Origin: Armatimonadota bacterium
GTDB lineage: Bacteria; Sysuimicrobiota; Sysuimicrobiia; Sysuimicrobiales; Humicultoraceae
Length of the DNA: 11,134 nt
Assembly: GCA_016199305.1 (NCBI GenBank)
Contig: JACQGZ010000148.1
Coordinates: 1 to 11,134, forward strand
Direction of reading: 5' to 3'
Part shown: piece after piece, positions 1 to 7,712 of the stretch
Layout of the letters: each line of letters begins with the position of its first letter
Numbering within the stretch: the stretch's first letter is position 1
The notes under the pieces: model-generated
What the model was told of the DNA's origin: nothing
What the model saw: the letters and a program-made list of their open reading frames with translations, nothing else
Databases searched by the model: none
Program-made: the position numbers and the translations under genes

Positions 1-30
1 CACCATCATCCCCACCCACACCTTGCGCAT
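1..30 (-). CDS. 5' end of an unidentified gene (partial, runs off left edge)
   Basis: An ATG at 30-28 opens a frame reading MRKVWVGMMV up to the window edge. A purine-rich ribosome-binding stretch (GGAGGGGGAGGGGAG) ends 4 bases before it, which makes this a credible start. The start lies 42 bases after the stop of the HAD hydrolase, in the same direction, so it is probably the next gene of the operon. The two basic residues followed by hydrophobic ones resemble the start of a signal peptide or membrane anchor, but ten residues cannot identify a family. An in-frame ATG at 51-49 is less likely because the ribosome-binding stretch lies downstream of it. Confidence 0.5.
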   Translation of the reverse strand, partial: MRKVWVGMMV

Positions 31-72
31 CGTTCTCCCCTCCCCCTCCATTGAGATTTGTGACCGGCCGCC

Positions 73-879
73 TCAGCGGGCCGGATCCAGGACGAACCGC
101 TGCACCACCTCCGCCAGCCCGTCTTCATCATTGGTGGGCGCGACGACGTCGGCCGCCCGCCGCAGCGCCGCCGGCGCGTTGCCCATCGCCACCCCCAGCC
201 CGGCCGCCTGGATCATCTCCAGATCATTCAATTCGTTGCCGACGGCTACCACCTCCCGCAGCGGGATCCGCAGGTGCCGGGCCACCTGCCGCAGCGCCAC
301 CCCCTTGGAGATCCCCGGCGGCAGCACCTCCAGCGACTCCCGCTCGGAGAAGACGAATGTCCCCGGGCCGCCCGACCGGCGGATGCGCCGGTGGAGGGCC
401 GCCAGCCTGGGCCGAGGCCCGAGGACGCGGAACTTCATGGGTCGTCCGTCCAGGAGAGTACGGAAGTCGCCGACCGGCCGCGGCGAGATGTGATCGTGCC
501 GCGCGTTGGCGTCCACCAGCGGCGTGCGCCACCGCACGAAGATCTCGTCACCGACGTAGAAGTGCGCCGCCAGGTCTGGAAAGGCGTCCAGGACCTCGAT
601 CACCCGCCGCGCCTGCCGGGCGGCCATGGACCGGCGGTAGAGCACCACATCCCGCGCGAAGTCGTAGATGAGGCCGCCGTTGTAGAGGATCGCCGGGGCA
701 TCGGCCCCCAGGCGCTCGAAGTAGCGCCGCCCGGAGTGCCACGTCCTTCCGGTGGCCAGGCAGACCCGCACCCCGCGGCGCTGCGCCAGCCGCACCGCCC
801 GCCGCACCCGCGGACTGATCTCCTGCGCCGAGGTCGTCAGCGTCCCGTCGATGTCCGCCACGACGAGGCGGTAGGTCAC
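73..879 (-). CDS. Cof-type HAD-superfamily hydrolase (probable sugar-phosphate phosphatase)
   Basis: This 268-residue protein has the length and motif order of the Cof/YbiV group of Mg-dependent HAD phosphatases, which usually act on small sugar phosphates in the cytoplasm. Motif I is DIDGT with nucleophile Asp9 and Asp11, motif II is ATGR with Thr43, motif III is Lys192 in GISKG, and motif IV lies at 214-219. The region between motifs II and III (about 80-190) is the cap expected of this group. Motif IV reads GNELND where the family usually has GDxxND, so the first metal-binding Asp is Asn215 while Asp219 is kept. The GTG start overlaps the stop of the upstream dehydrogenase by 4 bases (GTGA), indicating translational coupling. 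The substrate cannot be told; a phosphorylated intermediate of the pathway or general housekeeping are both possible. Confidence 0.9.
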   Translation of the reverse strand: MTYRLVVADIDGTLTTSAQEISPRVRRAVRLAQRRGVRVCLATGRTWHSGRRYFERLGADAPAILYNGGLIYDFARDVVLYRRSMAARQARRVIEVLDAFPDLAAHFYVGDEIFVRWRTPLVDANARHDHISPRPVGDFRTLLDGRPMKFRVLGPRPRLAALHRRIRRSGGPGTFVFSERESLEVLPPGISKGVALRQVARHLRIPLREVVAVGNELNDLEMIQAAGLGVAMGNAPAALRRAADVVAPTNDEDGLAEVVQRFVLDPAR

Positions 880-1868
880 GCCGGCTCAGGGAGCGGCAGG
901 CGCACCGCGGCCCCCGACCGCACTGCCTGATAGACGGCTTCGACCAGTTCCGTCGCCCGGTAGCCCTCATCCGCCGATACCGCGAGAGATCCATCCCCCA
1001 GCACCGCGCCGATGAAGCGGCGGTCCTCTTCGACGTAGCCCCACTTCTCTTCGAACGGCATCTGGAAGCAGTCGATCCCTTCGACCTGATCGCGCATCCC
1101 GGGGCTGTACCAGGCGCGCTCCAGTTCCTCGGTGACGGCGGTCTGATGCGGGCCGTACACCTCGACCCTCTCATACGGGAAGAACCAGGAGGTGTGGGCC
1201 ACAGAAGTCACGCTGGCGACCACGCCGCTGCGGAAGCGGAAGAGGAGGACGAACCCGTCGGGCTCGCCGTAGACGCTCTGACGCGCGACGCCGCTGATCT
1301 CCTCGACGTCGCCGAAGAGGAAGCGGCCCATGTCGAAGAGGTGCACCGGCGTCTCGTAGAGATAGCCGCCGGTGACGGAGGGATCGCCGGTCCACGGCGG
1401 CTGCTGCAGTTCGCCGCGGTTGTGCTTCATCTGCGCCAGCAGCGGGCGCAGCCGTCCGTCATCGATCAACCCTTTCAGGAAAGTGTACACGCGGGCAAAG
1501 CGGCGATTGAGTCCGAGTTGATAGATGCCGCGGGCCCGGCGGGCCGCCTCGCGGATCTCCCAGGCGCCGCGCAGGGACGTGGCCATCGGCTTCTCGGAGA
1601 AGACGTGCACGCCGGCGGCCAGCGCGATCGTCACCGGCTCGACGTGCTGGGCGTTGGGCGTGCAGACGTAGACGGCGTCGACCCCCCGGTCGAGGAGATC
1701 GGCCAGCGAATGCAGCGCCGCGGTCTCGACTTCGGCGGCCAGGCGGTCCGCCGCCCGCGGGATCACGTCGGCGACGCCCACCAGGCTGACGCGGCTATCC
1801 CGGTGGAGGTTCAGGGCGTGGATGCGGCCGATGAACCCTGCGCCCAGGATGCCTACCCTCACCGTCAT
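876..1868 (-). CDS. Gfo/Idh/MocA family NAD(P)-dependent dehydrogenase, candidate inositol 2-dehydrogenase (IolG-like)
   Basis: This 330-residue protein has the two-domain layout of the Gfo/Idh/MocA family, with an N-terminal Rossmann domain and a C-terminal alpha/beta substrate domain. The dinucleotide loop is GAGFIG at 9-14. The SEKP motif with catalytic-type Lys93 is at 91-94, and NRRF at 121-124 resembles the MRRY-type segment of inositol dehydrogenases. The active-site segment YETPVHLFD at 171-179 keeps His176 and Asp179 but has Glu172 where family members such as IolG have Asp. Of the three dehydrogenases here, its GxGxxG loop and NRRF segment make it the best IolG candidate, but specificity is inferred only from the neighbouring iol genes. 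The ATG overlaps the stop of the IolI gene by 4 bases (ATGA). A GTG two codons later sits at a better distance (9 bases) from a GGAGG and is an alternative start. Confidence 0.9.
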   Translation of the reverse strand: MTVRVGILGAGFIGRIHALNLHRDSRVSLVGVADVIPRAADRLAAEVETAALHSLADLLDRGVDAVYVCTPNAQHVEPVTIALAAGVHVFSEKPMATSLRGAWEIREAARRARGIYQLGLNRRFARVYTFLKGLIDDGRLRPLLAQMKHNRGELQQPPWTGDPSVTGGYLYETPVHLFDMGRFLFGDVEEISGVARQSVYGEPDGFVLLFRFRSGVVASVTSVAHTSWFFPYERVEVYGPHQTAVTEELERAWYSPGMRDQVEGIDCFQMPFEEKWGYVEEDRRFIGAVLGDGSLAVSADEGYRATELVEAVYQAVRSGAAVRLPLPEPA

Positions 1869-2725
1869 CGGCCTCCGCCCCCCTCAGCCGCCTCGACCGC
1901 GGCGAAGAGGGCGTCCAACCGCTCCCGCGCCACCTTCGCCAGATGCAGCGGCTCCCAGGTCCAGTACTCCGGACGGAAGAGTTCCACGGAGTAGAAGCCG
2001 TCGTAGCCGATCGCCGTGAGGCGGCGCACCAGCTCCCGCAGCGGAATCACGCCCTCGCCCGGCAACAGGCGGTGCGCATCGGTCAGTGCCTCCCGGGGGC
2101 GATCCTCGGCGTCGTCCAGGTGCACGATGAACAGCGTGCGGGGATCCAACCCGTCCAGCATCTCCGCCCTCGACCCGCCGACATAATAATGGAAGGCATC
2201 GATCACCAGGCCCACCGCCGGATCGGCCACCTCCTCGACAATCTGCCGGGCCTCGGCCAGGGTGCGTACGGAAAATCCGGCGGTGCCCAAGAACTCGAAG
2301 CCGATCTTCACTCCGTGGGTGCGGGCCACGGCGGCCATCGCGCGCAAGGCCTCGACGGAGAAGCGCCGCACGGCATCCGCGCCGGCCCTCTCGGCGGGGC
2401 CGGGAACGGCCACGACATAGGCACAGTCGAGCGCCGCGGCCCACCCGCACAACGTCCGGCATCGCTCCAGGACGGCCGCGCGCGCAGCCCCCGCGGAGGG
2501 CGTCGCCCGCTCCAGGGCGTTCATGCTCAGGGGGCGGACTCCGGCCTGACGGAAGGCCTGGTGCAGGGCCTGCAGAGACCCGGCTCCATCGAGGTAGGCC
2601 TCCAGTTTCGTATCCCGGATCTCGAGCCCTCCGTATCCGGCATCCCGGGCGACCCGGAGATCGGTGAGCAGGTCGGCCGCACCGGTGGTGGCCCCGTTCA
2701 ATCCGATGCGCCAGCGGCGGGTCAC
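1865..2725 (-). CDS. iolI: IolI-like 2-keto-myo-inositol isomerase (TIM barrel, AP endonuclease family 2)
   Basis: This 286-residue protein resembles Bacillus subtilis IolI, as recalled, along its whole length. Shared segments are the N-terminal IGLNGATT, the VVAVP strand, VKIGFEFLG, VGLVIDAFH, IVHLDDAED, LLPGEGVI and SVELFRPEYW. The four metal ligands expected of IolI are present at Glu144, Asp176, His202 and Glu248, almost the same spacing as in the Bacillus enzyme. IolI converts 2-keto-myo-inositol to 1-keto-D-chiro-inositol, which links chiro-inositol to the main pathway. The start chosen is GTG at 2725 because GGGAGG lies 9 bases upstream (2740-2735) and the protein then begins just before the first barrel strand. 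An upstream in-frame ATG at 2767 would add 14 Arg/Gly-rich residues and overlap the preceding gene. It lies between two dehydrogenase genes that could make or reduce keto-inositols. Confidence 0.9.
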   Translation of the reverse strand: MTRRWRIGLNGATTGAADLLTDLRVARDAGYGGLEIRDTKLEAYLDGAGSLQALHQAFRQAGVRPLSMNALERATPSAGAARAAVLERCRTLCGWAAALDCAYVVAVPGPAERAGADAVRRFSVEALRAMAAVARTHGVKIGFEFLGTAGFSVRTLAEARQIVEEVADPAVGLVIDAFHYYVGGSRAEMLDGLDPRTLFIVHLDDAEDRPREALTDAHRLLPGEGVIPLRELVRRLTAIGYDGFYSVELFRPEYWTWEPLHLAKVARERLDALFAAVEAAEGGGGR

Positions 2726-2747
2726 GCGTCCACGCCTCCCCCGCCCC

Positions 2748-3866
2748 TCAACGTGGCGGGCGCGCAAGCCCGTAGAGGTCCAGGACTTCTCTCGATGCCG
2801 CGCCGATCTCGGTCAATCCGCGGATCCCCCGTTGATAGACAGGATCGACAGCCGCCAGGGGCAGGGCCACGGCGGTGTGCAGGGCCGCGGACTCGTACGC
2901 GGCCAGGGCCACTTCGACGGCCGCGCGGCCATCCTCACCCGTCACCTCCAGGGGCCGACCTTCCAGCACGGCCGCCACGAACTGGCGAATGGGACCCTCC
3001 GAGAAGAGAGGCGCCGGAGGAAACTCCACCGCCTCTTCGCCCTCTTCTGTGATCAGCCGGAGGTGGTCTGGGCGCTCATAGTTCACGCTGGTGAAGTGGG
3101 TGTAATGGTAGATCAGCCTGCCCTTCGTCCCCATCAGCTGGGTACCGCCCCACCCCAGGCCCCACGACATGCCCATCTGTCCGATGCCGCGCTCGTATTC
3201 CAGCCAGACCGTGGCGAAATCCTCGACCCGGATCGGCTCCTCCCGAATCCGCCTCACCCGCGCATCCACCCGGAGCGGCTGCGCGCCGAAGAAGAGGCTG
3301 GTCAGATAGATCAGGTGCAGCATGTCCAGGAGGATGCCGCCGCCGCTCGCCTCCGGGTCATACAGGCGCCAGTCGCCTCCAAAGTAGGGCAGGCCGAGAC
3401 AGCTGATCGAGGTATGGACCAGCCGGCCGAGCCGCCCCTGGCGCACCAGCCGATGGGCCGTCCGGTTCTCCGGAAACCAGAGGTAGTTATGGTGGACGGA
3501 TAACTGGACCTGCTGCCGGCGCGCCGCCTCGATCATAGCGTCCGCGTCGGCGACCGTGGTGGCCATCGGTTTCTCGCAGATGACGTGCTTCCCCGCCGAT
3601 GCCGCGGCGACGACGATGGGCCGGTGGGAACCGGGAGGCGTGGACACGCTCACCGCCTCGACCTCCCGGTCGTCCAGCAGCCGGCGGTAGTCCGCGTAGC
3701 GCCGCCGCCCGTCGATGCCGAGGAGGTCGCCGAGGCGGCCGAGCCGGGCCGCCTCCGTGTCCGCCAGCGCCACGACCCGTAGCTCCGGAATGACCGCCAA
3801 CGCGGGAAGGTGAAAGAGCTCGACGACCTTCCCGCACCCGATCAGCCCCAGCCGGACCTGTGTCAC
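2748..3866 (-). CDS. Gfo/Idh/MocA family oxidoreductase with atypical active-site segment
   Basis: This 372-residue protein is a member of the Gfo/Idh/MocA family. Its Rossmann loop is GCGKVV at 10-15, keeping the first two glycines but not the third. CEKP with Lys99 is at 97-100. The C-terminal domain holds the usual glycine-rich entry [14 protein letters not shown] at 175-188. Most family members read DxGxHxxD there; here Asp181 and His184 are three apart rather than four and the last Asp is Tyr187, so this enzyme belongs to a divergent subfamily. The dehydrogenase fold is clear but the substrate is not. The GTG start overlaps the previous stop by 4 bases (GTGA) and puts the first beta strand at the N-terminus. 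An in-frame ATG at 3902 would add 12 low-complexity residues inside the upstream gene. It is followed after 22 bases by the IolI gene. Confidence 0.88.
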   Translation of the reverse strand: MTQVRLGLIGCGKVVELFHLPALAVIPELRVVALADTEAARLGRLGDLLGIDGRRRYADYRRLLDDREVEAVSVSTPPGSHRPIVVAAASAGKHVICEKPMATTVADADAMIEAARRQQVQLSVHHNYLWFPENRTAHRLVRQGRLGRLVHTSISCLGLPYFGGDWRLYDPEASGGGILLDMLHLIYLTSLFFGAQPLRVDARVRRIREEPIRVEDFATVWLEYERGIGQMGMSWGLGWGGTQLMGTKGRLIYHYTHFTSVNYERPDHLRLITEEGEEAVEFPPAPLFSEGPIRQFVAAVLEGRPLEVTGEDGRAAVEVALAAYESAALHTAVALPLAAVDPVYQRGIRGLTEIGAASREVLDLYGLARPPR

Positions 3867-5020
3867 GCTTCCGTCCCATCCCCTCCGTCCACCGTGACCC
3901 ATCGGCGCTGCTGCAGGGAGCGCTGGGCCGCGTCCAGCACACGCTGGCAGGCGGCTCCGGCGGCAAAGTCGGGATCAAAGGGCGTCCGCGTGGCCACCGC
4001 CTGGATGAAGTCGTAGATCTGGTGGACGAAGGTGTGCTCCCAGCCGATGATGTGCCCGGTCGGCCACCAGGCCGAGAGGTAGGGGTGCGAGGCCTCGGTC
4101 ACCAGAATGCGGCGGAACCCCCGTTCCTCGGGCGGATCCCCCGTCGAGTAGAACTCGAGCTCGTTCATCCGCTCCAGGTCGAATCGCAGGCTGCCGCGCT
4201 CGCCGTAGATCTCGAACGCGTTCCCAGACTTGCGGCCCGCGCTGAACCGGCTGGCCTCGATCGTGCCTACCGCGCCTCCGGCGAAGCGCACCAGCAAGGC
4301 GGCCGTGTCGTCCACGGTCACCTCGCCTCCGGGATCGCCGGGCGCGCCTTCCGGCAGCGGCCGTTCGCGGACAAAGGTGGCGTCGCCGGCCACCACGGCG
4401 GTGATCTCCCCAACGAGGAACCGGGCCAGGTCCACGCTGTGTGAGACCAGGTCCCCCAGCGTGCCCGAGCCGGCCTCCTCCCGCCGTAGCCGCCAGGTGA
4501 GCGGGTAGCCCGGGTCGAGCAGCCAGTCCTGTAGGTAGGACGCGCGGAAGTGATAGAGCCGCCCCAGGCGCCCCTGCTGGATCAGTCGCCTGGCCAGTGT
4601 CACGGCGGGCACGCGGCGATAGTTGAAGGCGACGCCGTGGCGGATGCCGGCCCGCTCGGCGGCGGCGGCCATCTCTTCCGCCTGACCGGCGGTCATGGCC
4701 AGGGGTTTCTCGCAGAGGGTGTGCTTGGCGGCGGCCGCGGCGGCCAGACAGATCTCGTAATGCAGGTGGTTGGGCACGCCCACGATGACCGCGTCCACGT
4801 CCGGGCGCTGCACGGCCTGACGCCAGTCGGTGGTCCAGGACTCCCACCCCCAGCGCGCCGCGATCTGATCGACCTCGGCGGCATCGCGGCCACACAAGAC
4901 CCGCTTGACCGGACGGGCGGGGAGATCCGGGAAGAAGGCGGCGACGTCGTGCAGGGCGTGGCTGTGCGCCTTGCCCATCAGGCGGTAGCCGATCAAGGCG
5001 AAGCTGAGCGTGGCGGCCGT
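3863..5020 (-). CDS. Gfo/Idh/MocA family dehydrogenase resembling levoglucosan/glycoside 3-dehydrogenases; apparent ACG start
   Basis: The protein has 385 residues counted from ACG at 5020, or 377 from TTG at 4996. It is a Gfo/Idh/MocA dehydrogenase with MGKAHSHA after the dinucleotide loop, [19 protein letters not shown] and YLQDW segments, and [12 protein letters not shown], which carries the Asp/His/Asp active-site pattern. MGKAHS, PNHLH, CEKPLA, FNYRR and YLQDW also occur, as I recall them, in the levoglucosan 3-dehydrogenase LgdA, which oxidises a sugar C3 hydroxyl with NAD. A role oxidising a glycoside or inositol hydroxyl is inferred. Starting at TTG would remove the first Rossmann strand (LSFAL), and no NTG codon lies between the upstream in-frame TAG (5038-5036) and that TTG. 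The ribosome-binding site GGGAGG (5034-5029) is 8 bases before the ACG. It follows the IolE-like gene after 15 bases. Confidence 0.88.
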   Translation of the reverse strand, partial: TAATLSFALIGYRLMGKAHSHALHDVAAFFPDLPARPVKRVLCGRDAAEVDQIAARWGWESWTTDWRQAVQRPDVDAVIVGVPNHLHYEICLAAAAAAKHTLCEKPLAMTAGQAEEMAAAAERAGIRHGVAFNYRRVPAVTLARRLIQQGRLGRLYHFRASYLQDWLLDPGYPLTWRLRREEAGSGTLGDLVSHSVDLARFLVGEITAVVAGDATFVRERPLPEGAPGDPGGEVTVDDTAALLVRFAGGAVGTIEASRFSAGRKSGNAFEIYGERGSLRFDLERMNELEFYSTGDPPEERGFRRILVTEASHPYLSAWWPTGHIIGWEHTFVHQIYDFIQAVATRTPFDPDFAAGAACQRVLDAAQRSLQQRRWVTVDGGDGTEA

Positions 5021-5028
5021 CCGATCTT

Positions 5029-5034
5029 CCTCCC
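5029..5034 (-). promoter_or_regulatory. Ribosome-binding site pointing at an ACG codon
   Basis: The minus strand reads GGGAGG just after the TAG of the IolE-like gene, then 8 bases, then ACG at 5020-5018. The TTG at 4996 would be 32 bases away, too far for this site. The placement is what decides the unusual start proposed for the dehydrogenase. Confidence 0.6.
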
Positions 5035-5035
5035 T

Positions 5036-5938
5036 CTAGACGCCGAGCGCCTGCCGGAGGTACTCCCGGCTGCGCCGGGCGCTGCCCAGCGTATCGGTGT
5101 CTTCCTGCGCGACCCGGTCCTGTTCAACGACGATCCACCCCTCGTAGCCTGAGGCGGCGAGGACACCCAGGAGGCTGGCCAGATCCAGCGCGCCGCGCCC
5201 CAGTTCCACGAAGACATCCTGTTTGGCGGCGCTCACGTAGTCGCGCCCCTCCCGCAGCAGGGCGCGCAGGCGGGACAGGTCGATGTCCTTGAGGTGGAGG
5301 TAGCCCAGCCTGGAGGCGTGCTCCCGTCCGACCGCCACGGGATCGCCGCCGCCAAAGGCGACGTGGCCGGTGTCCAGGCAGAGTCTGACCAGTTCCGGGT
5401 CTGTGCGCGCCAGCAGCTGACGGATCTCGTCCGCATTTTCGATGTAGGTGCCGCCGTGGGGATGGAAACAGGGCAGGAGTCCGTACTCGGAGAGGCAGAT
5501 TTGGGCCAGCCGCTCCAGCCGCTGCACATAGCCCGGCCACTCCTGCGGCGTCAGCCCATGGGCGCGGGTCAGGTCGGGGCGGCCGGCGACCTCATAGCGC
5601 CGGGCATCCCCGGCGTCGGCGAGGAGGATGTGCCGCGCCCCCAGTCGCCGGAGGAGCCGTGCCGTCTCCCGGACGCGGCGCTCGCACTCCTGATAGGCCT
5701 CGGGCGCCCTCAACTCGAGGCCGACGAAGGCGGCCGCCATCGCCAGCCCCCGCTCCGCCAGCGCCGCCGACAGCGCGTCCGGATCGGTGGGCAGGAATTC
5801 CCACGGGCCCAACTCCGTGCCCTCGTAGCCGGCCGCGCGGATCTCGTCCAGGACGCGCTCGTACGGCAGGCGCGGTCCCCAGCCTGGGATCTCACAGACC
5901 CCCCAGCTGATCGGGGCGTTGCCGATGCGCATCGTCAT
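5036..5938 (-). CDS. iolE: IolE-like inosose (2-keto-myo-inositol) dehydratase, TIM barrel
   Basis: This 300-residue protein has the IolE length and layout: IGNAPISWGV at the first barrel strand, GYEGTELG at 37-44, FHPHGGTYIE at 158-167, CLDTGH at 187-192, LHLKDID at 214-220, VELGRGALD at 244-252 and WIVVEQD at 268-274. Likely metal and catalytic residues are His159, His161, Glu167, Asp189, His192, His215 and Glu245. IolE removes water from 2-inosose to give a trihydroxycyclohexane dione, the substrate of IolD. Actinobacterial-type IolE-like proteins sometimes have other keto-sugar substrates, so the exact reaction is inferred from the iol neighbours. ATG at 5938 lies only 2 bases after the permease stop with no clear ribosome-binding site, suggesting coupling; a second in-frame ATG at 5932 is possible. 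The stop TAG is in the same frame as the next gene. Confidence 0.85.
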   Translation of the reverse strand: MTMRIGNAPISWGVCEIPGWGPRLPYERVLDEIRAAGYEGTELGPWEFLPTDPDALSAALAERGLAMAAAFVGLELRAPEAYQECERRVRETARLLRRLGARHILLADAGDARRYEVAGRPDLTRAHGLTPQEWPGYVQRLERLAQICLSEYGLLPCFHPHGGTYIENADEIRQLLARTDPELVRLCLDTGHVAFGGGDPVAVGREHASRLGYLHLKDIDLSRLRALLREGRDYVSAAKQDVFVELGRGALDLASLLGVLAASGYEGWIVVEQDRVAQEDTDTLGSARRSREYLRQALGV

Positions 5939-5940
5939 CG

Positions 5941-6756
5941 TTACTGCAGCGCACCCAGCGTCAGCCCGCGGACCAGATATCGCTGCGCCACGACCGCGAT
6001 GACGACTACCGGGAGCACGCTGATCATCGCCAGCGAGGCCAGGATGGGAAAAGCGATCCCGTGCGCCGTCAGCGAGTTGGCCATGGTGACGGGGAGGGTG
6101 ATGGCGCTCCCCCGCGTCAGGACCACGGCGAAGAGCAGCTCGTTCCAGGAGAGGACGAAGGTGAGCAGCGCCGTGACCGCGATCCCGGGCGCGGCGAGCG
6201 GCAGGGCGATCCGCCACAAGGTCAGCAGGCGGGAACAGCCATCGATCAGCGCCGCCTCCTCGATCTCCACCGGAACCTCCGTGAAGAACCCGCGCATGAA
6301 CCAGATACCGAAGGGCAGGATGGTGATCAGCTGGGCGATGACCAGGGCCTGCACGGTATCCATCAGGCGGAGCGAGCGCATCAGGAGGAAGATGGGGATG
6401 ATCGCCGCGATGGGAGGCATCATCCGCTGCGACAGGATCCAGAACGGCAGGTGCCGCCCGCCGATGCGAAAGCGGGCCAGGCTGTAGGCCGCCAGGGCGC
6501 CGACCACCATGGTGATGGCGGTGACCGTCACCCCCACGATCAGGCTGTTCTTCAGCCCGAGCAGGCCCTGGAAGCCGGTGAGCGCCATCGGGTAGTTGGC
6601 CAGGGTCGGCGGGACGGGAATCACCTTCGGCGGATAGTCGAAGATCGCTTCCTGGGGCAGCAGGGAGACCATGAAGATGTAGTAGACGGGAAACATGAAG
6701 ACCACGGCGATCAGCCCGACGAGCAGGTTCTTCAGCGCCATCCGCAGCGGCTTCAC
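5941..6756 (-). CDS. ABC sugar transporter permease, MalG/CUT1 type
   Basis: This 271-residue integral membrane protein has about six hydrophobic segments, the first at about 11-32 and the last at about 240-258. The cytoplasmic EAA loop, where the ATPase docks, is seen at 167-189 as EEAALIDG followed by LPLAAP, and the WNELLFA segment typical of MalG-type permeases is at 204-210. It pairs with the MalF-type permease encoded just before it to form the import channel. The GTG start at 6756 overlaps the stop of the first permease by 4 bases (GTGA) and has GAGGAG 8 bases upstream. ATG at 6741 is a possible alternative that would shorten the protein by 5 residues. The C-terminus ending in LVRGLTLGALQ is usual for the family. 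Confidence 0.95.
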   Translation of the reverse strand: MKPLRMALKNLLVGLIAVVFMFPVYYIFMVSLLPQEAIFDYPPKVIPVPPTLANYPMALTGFQGLLGLKNSLIVGVTVTAITMVVGALAAYSLARFRIGGRHLPFWILSQRMMPPIAAIIPIFLLMRSLRLMDTVQALVIAQLITILPFGIWFMRGFFTEVPVEIEEAALIDGCSRLLTLWRIALPLAAPGIAVTALLTFVLSWNELLFAVVLTRGSAITLPVTMANSLTAHGIAFPILASLAMISVLPVVVIAVVAQRYLVRGLTLGALQ

Positions 6757-7682
6757 GGCCGGCGCTCCTCGTAGACGTAGGAGACCAGCACCGTGGAGAG
6801 GAGGACGATGATGACGAGCAGGATGAACGACTGCGCCGCGCCATACCCCACTTTGAAGTAGGCAAAGCCGTTCAGGTAGGTGTAGTAGGTGGCCGTCAGC
6901 GTGGCGTCCCCGGGCCCACCCTGGGTCATCACCAGCACCAGCCCGAACATCTTGAAGATGTCCATGCTGCGGATGAGCAGGATGACGACGAGCACGCGCC
7001 GCAGCAGCGGCAGGGTGATGAGGGTGAGGTGCTGGAACCAGGACGCCCCGTCGATCGCCGCGGCCTCGTGCAGCTCCGGCGGGATGGCGGCCATGCCGGC
7101 CAGGAGAACGAGGGCGACGAAGGGCGTCCACTGCCAGGAGTCGGTGATCATGATCGAGGTCAGCGCCGTAGACGGCCCCGAGATCCACAGGTAGGGGCCC
7201 AGCCCGACCCAGCCGAGGGCGTAATTGAGGAAGCCCAGCACGCGGTAGAGCAGCCACCACATGTAGGCCGCCGCCACCTCGGGAATCATCATGGGGATGG
7301 CCAGGAGCGTGGTCAGGAGCTTCCGGCCGCGCACCTCCTCGTCCCCCAGCAGGAGGGCGATGGCGAACCCGGCCAGGAGCTGCACCGTGATCCCGGCGAC
7401 GATCAGGATCCCCGTGCGCCGCAGCGAGGCCAGAAAGACCGGGTCGCGCAGCGCCGCCACGTAATTGCTCACCCCGACGAAGCTGCGCAGCGCCGGCTGC
7501 GGCAGGTAGTAGTCGTAGAGGCTATTGGACAGGGCGAAGAGCAGGGGGAAGATGGTCGTCAGAAAGAGGATGACGATGGCCGGGGCCACTGCCAGCAGAG
7601 GAAAGTAGCGGTCGCTCCACCGGGCGACCCTGATCAGCCAGGGCACCCAGGCGACGCGCTGCGTGGCCACCTGCGCCGGCAT
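6753..7682 (-). CDS. ABC sugar transporter permease, MalF/CUT1 type
   Basis: This 309-residue integral membrane protein has its first transmembrane segment at about 28-52 and five more between about 88 and 302. The EAA loop is at 206-226 (EAAAIDGA, then LITLPLL), and the MTQGGPGDAT segment at 252-261 is characteristic of CUT1 MalF-type permeases. It forms a heterodimeric channel with the next gene product and receives substrate from the binding protein encoded upstream. The ATG start has GAGGAGG 4 bases before it. A 116-base spacer with two hairpins separates it from the binding-protein gene. No ATPase gene is seen in the window, so the pair probably uses a shared MsmK/UgpC-type ATPase encoded elsewhere, as is common for CUT1 systems. 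Confidence 0.95.
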   Translation of the reverse strand: MPAQVATQRVAWVPWLIRVARWSDRYFPLLAVAPAIVILFLTTIFPLLFALSNSLYDYYLPQPALRSFVGVSNYVAALRDPVFLASLRRTGILIVAGITVQLLAGFAIALLLGDEEVRGRKLLTTLLAIPMMIPEVAAAYMWWLLYRVLGFLNYALGWVGLGPYLWISGPSTALTSIMITDSWQWTPFVALVLLAGMAAIPPELHEAAAIDGASWFQHLTLITLPLLRRVLVVILLIRSMDIFKMFGLVLVMTQGGPGDATLTATYYTYLNGFAYFKVGYGAAQSFILLVIIVLLSTVLVSYVYEERRP

Positions 7683-7712
7683 CCATCCTCCTCGTCAACG
7701 ATGTGCGGCGAC

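Noticed and set aside
64..84. CCGGCC/GGCCGG hairpin around the HAD stop codon as a terminator
   Set aside because: It has a 6-bp stem with no T run, and another start with a ribosome-binding site follows at once, so the operon probably continues.
1143..1994. Long plus-strand open frames antisense to the dehydrogenase and IolI genes, and many similar ones elsewhere
   Set aside because: In very GC-rich DNA antisense frames stay open by chance. Their translations are low-complexity and the minus-strand proteins are clear family members.
3863..5938. IolE-like protein fused to the following dehydrogenase by readthrough of the TAG at 5038-5036, since both are in the same frame
   Set aside because: A clear ribosome-binding site directly follows the TAG, both proteins are full length by themselves, and nothing in the sequence suggests recoding.
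5036..6865. A single 609-codon open frame covering the IolE-like gene and part of both permeases
   Set aside because: Only the last 300 codons resemble a protein family. The upstream part is the shadow of the permease genes in another frame, low in complexity and rich in Arg, Gly and Pro.
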